NCBI GenBank assembly: GCA_030528845.1
Contig: JAUMYC010000077.1
Location: 1-10,480 of the forward strand
Direction of reading: 5' to 3'
DNA: 10,480 nucleotides
DNA from: Eubacteriales bacterium
GTDB taxonomy: Bacteria; Bacillota_A; Clostridia; Christensenellales; Aristaeellaceae
Shown here one piece after another: positions 5,907-10,480 of the stretch. The notes beneath the pieces are model-generated. The model saw nothing but the letters and a program-made list of their open reading frames with translations. It was not told the DNA's origin and did not search any database. Numbering within the stretch: position 1 is the stretch's first letter; each line of letters begins with the position of its first letter. Position numbers and translations under genes: made by a program.

Positions 5907-7532
5907 ATGAAGAAAGTCTTGATCATCGGCAGCGGCATCAGCGGGCTCACCTGCGCGATCGAATGCGCCGCGCGGGGCATGCACGCCTGCCTCGTTTCGC
6001 CCTATCCCTCCGAACGCTCGCAGTCCGTTATGGCGGCGGGCGGCATCAACGCGGCGCTGGACACCCTCGGCGAGGGCGACAGCCCCGGACAGCATGCCGC
6101 CGATACGATGAAGGGCGGCGGGGAGATCGCCTCGCTGCGCGCGGTGCAGGGCATGTGTGAGGAAGGGCCGCAGATCGTGCGCTGGCTGGAATCCATCGGC
6201 ACCGTCTTCACGCGCGACGAGCACGGCGAGATCGCCCTGCGCGCGATGGGCGGGCAGAGCCATCGGCGCACCGCCTTTGCGGACGCCTCCACCGGCAAGC
6301 AGATCGTCTCGGCGCTCGTGCGGCAGGCCCGCCGCTATGAATGCTCCGAATGGATCGAGCGCAGGCTCGGCCTGCAGTTTCATTCTGCGCTGATCGAGGA
6401 CGGCGTCTGCTGCGGCGCGCTGTTTTATGACGAGCTGCGCCGCTGCATGGAGCCTGTCCGGGCCGACGCCGTCGTCATGGCGACCGGCGGGCAAAACGCC
6501 CTCTTCGGCAAGACGACGGGCTCCGCTCTGTGCGACGGCTACGCCGCAGGCAAGCTCTTTTGTCAGGGGGCGCGCCTGAAAAATCTGGAATTCATCCAAT
6601 ATCACCCCACGACCATCGAGACGACGCAGAAAAAGCTGCTCATCACGGAGGGCGCGCGCGGCGAGGGCGGCAGGCTGTATTATCTTCAGGGCGACAAGCG
6701 CCTCTATTTTATGGAGAAGCTCTACGGCCTCAAGGGCAACCTCATGCCGCGCGACGTGGTCTCCAAATGCATCTACGACGCGCCCTCGCAGGTCTATCTC
6801 GATATCGCGCACCTCGGCAGGAAGCATATCGCCGAGCGGCTGAGCGAGGTGGCCTCCGTCTGCTCGGAATACGCTGGCATCGACGTGACGAAGGAGAGCA
6901 TCCCCGTCACGCCCTCCGTGCATTTTTTCATGGGCGGGCTGGACGTCGATCTCGAGCATCGCACGAATATCGAAAACCTGTACGCGATCGGCGAATGCGC
7001 GGCGATCTACCACGGGGCGAACCGCCTCGGCGGCAATTCGCTGCTCGCGGCGATCTACAGCGGCAGGATGGCGGCGCGCTCGATCGAGGCGCGCGAACAA
7101 AAAAGCGCGAGCAAGGCCACCTTTGCGGCGTATATCGAACAGCAGCAGCGCCTGCTCGAGCGCCGTCTGGAATCGCACAGCCGCTTTTCCGCCGTGTTCG
7201 TCAAGCAGGAGCTGGCCAAGATCATGAACGAAAAGCTGGGCATCACGCGCACGGGCGAGCGGCTGCGCGAGGGGATCGAGAGCGTGGATTACTATCTCTC
7301 CATCGGCGAAAAGCTCATTTTTGACAGCGAGATCTCGCCCTATCAGGGCTACACCCTCGTTCCCATGCTCCGGCTCGCCCGCGCCGTTTTGCTCTGCGCG
7401 GAGAACCGGCGCGAGACGCGCGGCGCGCATATCCGCGAGGATCACCCCGAACGCAGCGAGGAATACGCCCGCGCCAGCGTGATCTCCTATGCCGATGGGA
7501 AATACGAACTGCAATTGACCGAGGAGAAATGA
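5907..7532 (+). CDS. frdA: Fumarate reductase/succinate dehydrogenase flavoprotein subunit, lacking the covalent-FAD histidine
   Basis: A 541-residue catalytic flavoprotein interconverting fumarate and succinate. It begins with a Rossmann FAD motif (GSGISG, 8-13) and has B-type blocks such as GGINAAL and GEGDSP. Substrate and catalytic positions known from E. coli FrdA are present: H233 in YHPTT, E248 and R251 in TEGARGEGG, R282 in PRD (the proton-shuttle arginine), H339 in VHFFMGG and R373 in HGANRLGGNS. The residue that normally carries covalent FAD (the H of RSH-S/T) is Q39 (RSQS, codon CAG at 6021). Non-covalent FAD is predicted, which in E. coli FrdA mutants keeps fumarate reduction but loses succinate oxidation. 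The ATG at 5907 is chosen because AGGGGTGA ends 8 bases before it; a GTG at 5895 has no ribosome site. It overlaps the iron-sulfur gene by 4 bases. L-aspartate oxidase is unlikely, given the partner subunits. Confidence 0.92.
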   Translation: MKKVLIIGSGISGLTCAIECAARGMHACLVSPYPSERSQSVMAAGGINAALDTLGEGDSPGQHAADTMKGGGEIASLRAVQGMCEEGPQIVRWLESIGTVFTRDEHGEIALRAMGGQSHRRTAFADASTGKQIVSALVRQARRYECSEWIERRLGLQFHSALIEDGVCCGALFYDELRRCMEPVRADAVVMATGGQNALFGKTTGSALCDGYAAGKLFCQGARLKNLEFIQYHPTTIETTQKKLLITEGARGEGGRLYYLQGDKRLYFMEKLYGLKGNLMPRDVVSKCIYDAPSQVYLDIAHLGRKHIAERLSEVASVCSEYAGIDVTKESIPVTPSVHFFMGGLDVDLEHRTNIENLYAIGECAAIYHGANRLGGNSLLAAIYSGRMAARSIEAREQKSASKATFAAYIEQQQRLLERRLESHSRFSAVFVKQELAKIMNEKLGITRTGERLREGIESVDYYLSIGEKLIFDSEISPYQGYTLVPMLRLARAVLLCAENRRETRGAHIREDHPERSEEYARASVISYADGKYELQLTEEK

Positions 7533-8221
7533 AAAGCATGATCGTGAAAATCAAACGGCAGGCGGACGCCGGTTCCGCGCCCTACTGGCAGTCCTTTGCG
7601 TACGAAGGCAAGCCGGATGCGACCGTCGCCGCCGTGCTGGACGCGCTGAACTATACCGACGACCTGTTCGACATCGACGGACGCAGCGCACCGAGGATCC
7701 GCTGGGAATGCTCCTGCATGCAGAAGATCTGCGGCGCATGCGGCATGCTCATCAACGGCAGGCCCGCCCTCGCCTGCGCCACGTTCCTGCGCGACTGCAA
7801 GGGGAAAGAGCTTGTGCTCGAGCCGCTGAGCAAATTCCCCGTCGTGGCGGATCTGATCGTGGACAAGAGCGTGATCGACGAGAGCCTGCGCCGGGCGGGC
7901 GTTTATCAGGGCGAATATGCCGGCGCGCGCGAGGCGGAATATCCGCAGCAGTATTCCGTGGCCAAATGTCTCAAATGCGGGCTTTGTCTGGAGGTCTGCC
8001 CGAATTACATCCGCGGAGAGAATTTCTTCGGCGCCGTCTTCGCAAACGACGTGTATCTTGCGCACAGCCAGTCCGCCGACCGCACGCGGGAGCTGAGCCG
8101 GGAATACGCCGAGCATTTTGCCAAGGGCTGCTCCAAGGCGCTCTCCTGTCAGAGCGTGTGCCCGGCCGGCATCTCCACGCTGACCTCCATCCTCCGGCTC
8201 AATTCTCCACGCCGCAAATAA
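7529..8221 (+). CDS. frdB: Fumarate reductase/succinate dehydrogenase iron-sulfur subunit
   Basis: A 230-residue electron-transfer subunit linking the flavin to the membrane haem/quinone subunit. All cluster ligands are visible. The N-terminal plant-type ferredoxin domain has C63, C68, C71 and C83 for [2Fe-2S]; an extra cysteine at 61 gives the CSC motif common in B-type enzymes. The C-terminal domain has C147, C150, C153 and C211 for [4Fe-4S], and C157, C201 and C207 for [3Fe-4S], with spacing matching E. coli FrdB. Length is normal. The ATG at 7529 overlaps the flavoprotein stop (ATGA), implying translational coupling. A second in-frame ATG at 7538 is a real alternative: GAGGAG (7521-7526) lies 2 bases before the first and 11 before the second, and MIVKIKRQ is a typical family N-terminus. 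The gene ends the cluster, 7 bases before a terminator. Confidence 0.95.
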   Translation: MKSMIVKIKRQADAGSAPYWQSFAYEGKPDATVAAVLDALNYTDDLFDIDGRSAPRIRWECSCMQKICGACGMLINGRPALACATFLRDCKGKELVLEPLSKFPVVADLIVDKSVIDESLRRAGVYQGEYAGAREAEYPQQYSVAKCLKCGLCLEVCPNYIRGENFFGAVFANDVYLAHSQSADRTRELSREYAEHFAKGCSKALSCQSVCPAGISTLTSILRLNSPRRK

Positions 8222-8228
8222 TAAAACA

Positions 8229-8265
8229 GCCCGCGTGCCGAAAACCGGCATGCGGGCGAATTTTT
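8229..8265. terminator. Bidirectional intrinsic terminator between convergent genes
   Basis: Positions 8229-8240 pair with 8246-8257 in a 12-bp stem with one G-T pair and an AAAAC loop. TTTTT follows at 8261-8265 on the plus strand, ending the fumarate reductase transcript. On the minus strand the stem is followed by TGTTTTATTATT, so it can also end the aldo/keto reductase transcript, whose stop codon lies 14 bases away. Confidence 0.9.
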
Positions 8266-8271
8266 GTGATG

Positions 8272-9393
8272 TCAGCGGTCGTAATGCTCCGAAACGGCCT
8301 TGAGATGCTCGATAATGGGCAGATGCTGCGGGCAGACTTCCTCGCATTGTCCGCAGGCGATGCAGTCCGCCGCGCGGCCAAACTGCTTCGAGAGGCGGCC
8401 ATAGGAGGAATAGTTCACCGTCCAGCCCTTTTCCGCCAGGTTTTCGCGCATGTCCTCGTTGTAGAGCGAGAAATACTGCGGGATGGCGATCTTCTGCGGG
8501 CAGCCGTCGGTGCAATAGGAGCAGCCCGTGCAGGGGATGGCGATCTGCGAATTGATGATGCGCGCCACCTCGTGCGTCAAGGCGACCTCCTCCTGCGTCA
8601 GGGGGCGGAAGTTTTCCATATAGCTCACGTTGTCCTGCATCTGTTCGAGCGTGGTCATGCCGGAGAGCACCATCATCACGTTGTCCAGAGAAGCGGCGAA
8701 GCGGATGGCCCACGAGGAAACGGACAGTTCCGGCTCGCGCTGCTTGAGCAGGCGCTCGGCCTCCTCGGGCACGGCGGCCAGAGTGCCGCCCTTCACGGGC
8801 TCCATGATGATGACGGGCTTGCTGTGCTTGCAGGCCACCTCATACACCTCGCGGGAGCGGATCCATTCGCTCTCCCAGTCGAGATAGTTGATCTGCAGCT
8901 GAACGAATTCCATCTCCGGATGCTTGGTGAGGATCTCGTCGAGCAGTTCCGGGCCGTCGTGATAGGAGAAGCCGGCATGGCGGATCAGCCCGGCATCCTT
9001 TTTGTCCAGGATCCAGCGGAAGCAATCGAGCGTTTCGTATTTGGGATAGGAGGAGCTGTCGATGCCGTGCAGCAGGTAATAGTCGAAATAGCCCGCGCCG
9101 GTCTGCTCAAGCTGCTGCGAGAAGATCACGTCGCGCTCTTCCAGAGTCTTGACGAAATTGCTGTGCAGCTTGGTGGCGAGGCGGAAGCTCTCGCGCGGAT
9201 AGCGCTCCACCAGCGCCTGACGAATGGCGCCTTGGCTGGCAAAGCCGTTGTACATGATGGCGGTGTCAAAATAATCGAAGCCCTTTTCCATATACAGGTC
9301 TACCATCTTCTTGAGCTGCTCGATATCCACTTTCGCCGCGTCGGCGGGGTCGAGCCGGGGGAGGCGCATCAGACCAAAGCCCAGTTTTTTCAT
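8272..9393 (-). CDS. Aldo/keto reductase with C-terminal two-[4Fe-4S] ferredoxin domain
   Basis: A 373-residue fusion. Residues about 1-270 form an aldo/keto reductase TIM barrel with the catalytic tetrad D43 (FDTA), Y48, K75 (LATK) and H109 (YLLHG). This family reduces carbonyl compounds with NAD(P)H. The tail carries two CxxCxxCxxxCP motifs, at C288-C298 and C344-C354, typical of a bacterial-type ferredoxin domain. This fusion is widespread in anaerobic Clostridia but its substrate is generally unknown; the clusters suggest electron exchange with ferredoxin or another redox partner. No signal peptide or membrane segment is seen. The ATG at 9393 is chosen because AGGAG lies about 8 bases upstream; an in-frame ATG at 9417 would lie inside the upstream palindrome and lacks a good site. 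It is convergent with the fumarate reductase cluster, and any functional link between them is speculative. Confidence 0.94.
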   Translation of the reverse strand: MKKLGFGLMRLPRLDPADAAKVDIEQLKKMVDLYMEKGFDYFDTAIMYNGFASQGAIRQALVERYPRESFRLATKLHSNFVKTLEERDVIFSQQLEQTGAGYFDYYLLHGIDSSSYPKYETLDCFRWILDKKDAGLIRHAGFSYHDGPELLDEILTKHPEMEFVQLQINYLDWESEWIRSREVYEVACKHSKPVIIMEPVKGGTLAAVPEEAERLLKQREPELSVSSWAIRFAASLDNVMMVLSGMTTLEQMQDNVSYMENFRPLTQEEVALTHEVARIINSQIAIPCTGCSYCTDGCPQKIAIPQYFSLYNEDMRENLAEKGWTVNYSSYGRLSKQFGRAADCIACGQCEEVCPQHLPIIEHLKAVSEHYDR

Positions 9394-9413
9394 TTGCTTC
9401 ACTCCTGCTTTCT

Positions 9414-9435
9414 GCATGGCCCGCGCGGGACATGC
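9414..9435. promoter_or_regulatory. 22-bp palindrome in the aldo/keto reductase leader, candidate operator
   Basis: GCATGGCCCGC (9414-9424) and GCGGGACATGC (9425-9435) are inverted repeats with ten of eleven positions matching and no spacer. The site lies about 20 bases downstream of the predicted -10 element and 8 bases upstream of the AGGAG site of the aldo/keto reductase. The position fits a roadblock operator for a dimeric repressor. As RNA it could fold into a short hairpin with a GCGC loop near the ribosome binding site. No binding protein can be named. Confidence 0.5.
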
Positions 9436-9453
9436 CGTTGTTCGTGTCGCTAC

Positions 9454-9484
9454 AGTATACCATCCATACGGGCGGGGATGTCAA
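9454..9484 (-). promoter_or_regulatory. Promoter for the aldo/keto reductase gene
   Basis: On the minus strand there is a consensus TTGACA (9479-9484) and a TATACT (9454-9459). The spacer is 19 bp, longer than the optimal 17, which can indicate a weak or activator-assisted promoter (MerR-family sites often have 19-20 bp). The spacer shows no strong dyad, so activator control is only a possibility. Confidence 0.65.
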
Positions 9485-9566
9485 TAGGAACATACCGCCG
9501 CGCCGCGGGATATAGGGGAAAACGCGTGATATTTTCAAGAAAAATGGCGAAATTTGGATTTTCCTA

Positions 9567-9595
9567 TTGCAATTTGCCGCCGTTTGTGCTAAACT
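9567..9595 (+). promoter_or_regulatory. Promoter for tRNA-Thr
   Basis: TTGCAA (9567-9572) and TAAACT (9590-9595) are 17 bp apart and about 20 bases upstream of the tRNA 5' end. Each hexamer matches the consensus at four of six positions. Position and spacing suit a dedicated tRNA promoter, although the match is modest. Confidence 0.55.
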
Positions 9596-9616
9596 ATATC
9601 TCGCATCGACCGAAAT

Positions 9617-9692
<76 letters not shown>

Positions 9693-9694
9693 TA

Positions 9695-9728
9695 AAGGCT
9701 GGAATCTTTCAGGATTCCGGCCTTTTTT
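9695..9728 (+). terminator. Intrinsic terminator after tRNA-Thr
   Basis: Positions 9695-9706 pair with 9713-9724 in a 12-bp stem with one T-G pair and a TTTCAG loop, running into a six-base T-tract (9723-9728). It starts 3 bases after the tRNA CCA end, isolating the tRNA from the following transporter gene. Confidence 0.9.
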
Positions 9729-9758
9729 CATGCCCTCGCACAGGCGCGCAAATGCCCG

Positions 9759-9787
9759 TTGTATAAACGAGGTTTTTTCGTTATAAT
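9759..9787 (+). promoter_or_regulatory. Promoter for the MFS transporter gene
   Basis: TTGTAT (9759-9764) and a perfect TATAAT (9782-9787) are 17 bp apart, about 50 bases before the start codon. The spacer contains AACGA (9766-9770) and TCGTT (9778-9782), a short inverted repeat that might bind a repressor but could be chance. Confidence 0.75.
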
Positions 9788-9839
9788 AGTCCCGTGCGCG
9801 AGCATAACTATGCAAAAGAAAAGGATGGGATGGAAAAAA

Positions 9840-10480
9840 ATGAACCGGATCAAGGAGGCGTTCCGCAGCGACACGCGCTACACTTCGCTGTTGATCTCGA
9901 TCCTCATCACGGGCCTTTCGTACGGCCTGTACAAGGGCATGCTGGACAATTTCCTCGTGGAAGTCGTCCGAATGGGCGAGATGGACCGCGGCGTGACAGA
10001 GTTCTTCCGCGAACTGCCCGGTATCCTGCTGGTGTTTATCCTGGCGGTGTTTTATATGATGTCCGCCGAGACGATGTACAAGGCGGGCGCGCTGATCATG
10101 CTGGCCGGCATGGGCATGCACGCGATGCTGCCTGCGGGCAAGGTGCTCACCACGCTGGCGATCTGCATCTATTCGCTGGGCGAGCACATCCAGCTGGGCA
10201 TGAAGAGCACGCTGACGATGAGCTACGCGCGGGAGGGGCGCGGCGGCGCCGCGCTGGGCGCGCAGAGCGCCATGAGCCAGATCGGCACGCTGGCGGGCTA
10301 TCTGGTCATCGTGCTGGTCTTTTCGCTCATGGCGCAGCATCAGCCGTACAAGCCGTTCTTCGCCGTGGCGGCGCTGCTGGCCGCCGTCAGCGCGTTTTTC
10401 AGCCTGCGCATCTGCGGCAGCAGCGAGGCGGACAAAAGCAAGCGCCGCTTCTACTTCCACAAAAAGTACAGCAAGTACTA
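9840..10480 (+). CDS. MFS-type transporter, N-terminal part (runs off window)
   Basis: The frame stays open for 213 codons and leaves the window after two bases (TA) of the next codon. Six hydrophobic helices are visible (about 16-39, 60-75, 80-97, 102-118, 140-165 and 170-191), followed by a basic loop rich in Lys/Arg/Tyr (KRRFYFHKKYSKY). This matches the first half and central cytoplasmic loop of a 12-helix major facilitator superfamily permease. Motifs include FFRELPG in the loop before helix 2 and SLGEHIQLGMK at the end of helix 4. The substrate is unknown. The ATG at 9840 lies 6 bases after GGATGG; in-frame ATGs at 9810 and 9825 are less well spaced. The final TA is more likely the start of a Tyr codon than a stop, because a six-helix protein ending in this loop would be incomplete. 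It has its own promoter and follows the tRNA terminator. Confidence 0.78.
   Translation, partial: MNRIKEAFRSDTRYTSLLISILITGLSYGLYKGMLDNFLVEVVRMGEMDRGVTEFFRELPGILLVFILAVFYMMSAETMYKAGALIMLAGMGMHAMLPAGKVLTTLAICIYSLGEHIQLGMKSTLTMSYAREGRGGAALGAQSAMSQIGTLAGYLVIVLVFSLMAQHQPYKPFFAVAALLAAVSAFFSLRICGSSEADKSKRRFYFHKKYSKY

Noticed and set aside
5724..7514. A 596-codon minus-strand frame opposite the flavoprotein gene
   Set aside because: Composition is that of a GC-rich shadow frame. The plus-strand flavoprotein has every expected FAD and substrate motif.
9391..9417. Upstream ATG at 9417 as the aldo/keto reductase start
   Set aside because: It lies inside the palindrome and has no purine-rich site, whereas the ATG at 9393 has AGGAG at normal spacing and begins directly with the family's MKKLGFG-like start.
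10479..10480. Terminal TA as a stop codon that would make the last gene a 213-residue protein
   Set aside because: The third base is outside the window. The protein would end right after six helices and a central loop, so a continuing 12-helix transporter is more likely.

Overview
This is a GC-rich (roughly 60% or more) bacterial chromosomal window. Purine-rich GGAGG-type ribosome binding sites, sigma-A-type promoters with 17-bp spacers, a tRNA with an encoded CCA end, and the family content (DUF5107 protein, MATE exporter, B-type fumarate reductase, aldo/keto reductase with a ferredoxin tail) together suggest an anaerobic, high-GC member of the Clostridia (Bacillota), probably gut-associated. 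The taxonomic call is inference; no rRNA or other marker is present.

Layout. The left edge (1-160) holds a compact intergenic repeat made of small GC hairpins, then a strong hairpin terminator. Two minus-strand genes follow: a DUF5107/TPR-like protein (198-2309) with its own promoter, and a MATE-family multidrug exporter (2416-3849). A divergent promoter region (about 3850-4050) separates the exporter from a plus-strand cluster. Two well-formed, back-to-back promoters flank a perfect ACCGCC-N7-GGCGGT inverted repeat that could be a shared operator.

The plus-strand cluster (4051-8221) encodes an M24-family (Xaa-Pro peptidase-like) metallopeptidase and then the three subunits of a succinate dehydrogenase/fumarate reductase-type complex, in the order membrane cytochrome b, flavoprotein, iron-sulfur protein. 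The three complex genes are tightly packed and end at a bidirectional terminator. All substrate-binding residues of the flavoprotein and all eleven expected cluster cysteines of the iron-sulfur subunit can be seen. The histidine that normally bonds FAD covalently is glutamine (Q39). From work on E. coli FrdA this predicts non-covalent FAD and a bias towards fumarate reduction, fitting an anaerobe. This is the most interesting point in the window.

Converging on the cluster is an aldo/keto reductase with two C-terminal [4Fe-4S] motifs (8272-9393, minus strand). Its leader contains a 22-bp near-perfect palindrome. To its right are a single tRNA-Thr(GGU) gene with its own promoter and terminator (9567-9728), and the 5' part of an MFS-type transporter (9840 to the window end) behind a consensus promoter. 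No stretch longer than 300 bases lacks a gene, and I see no mobile element, phage gene, CRISPR array or rRNA.
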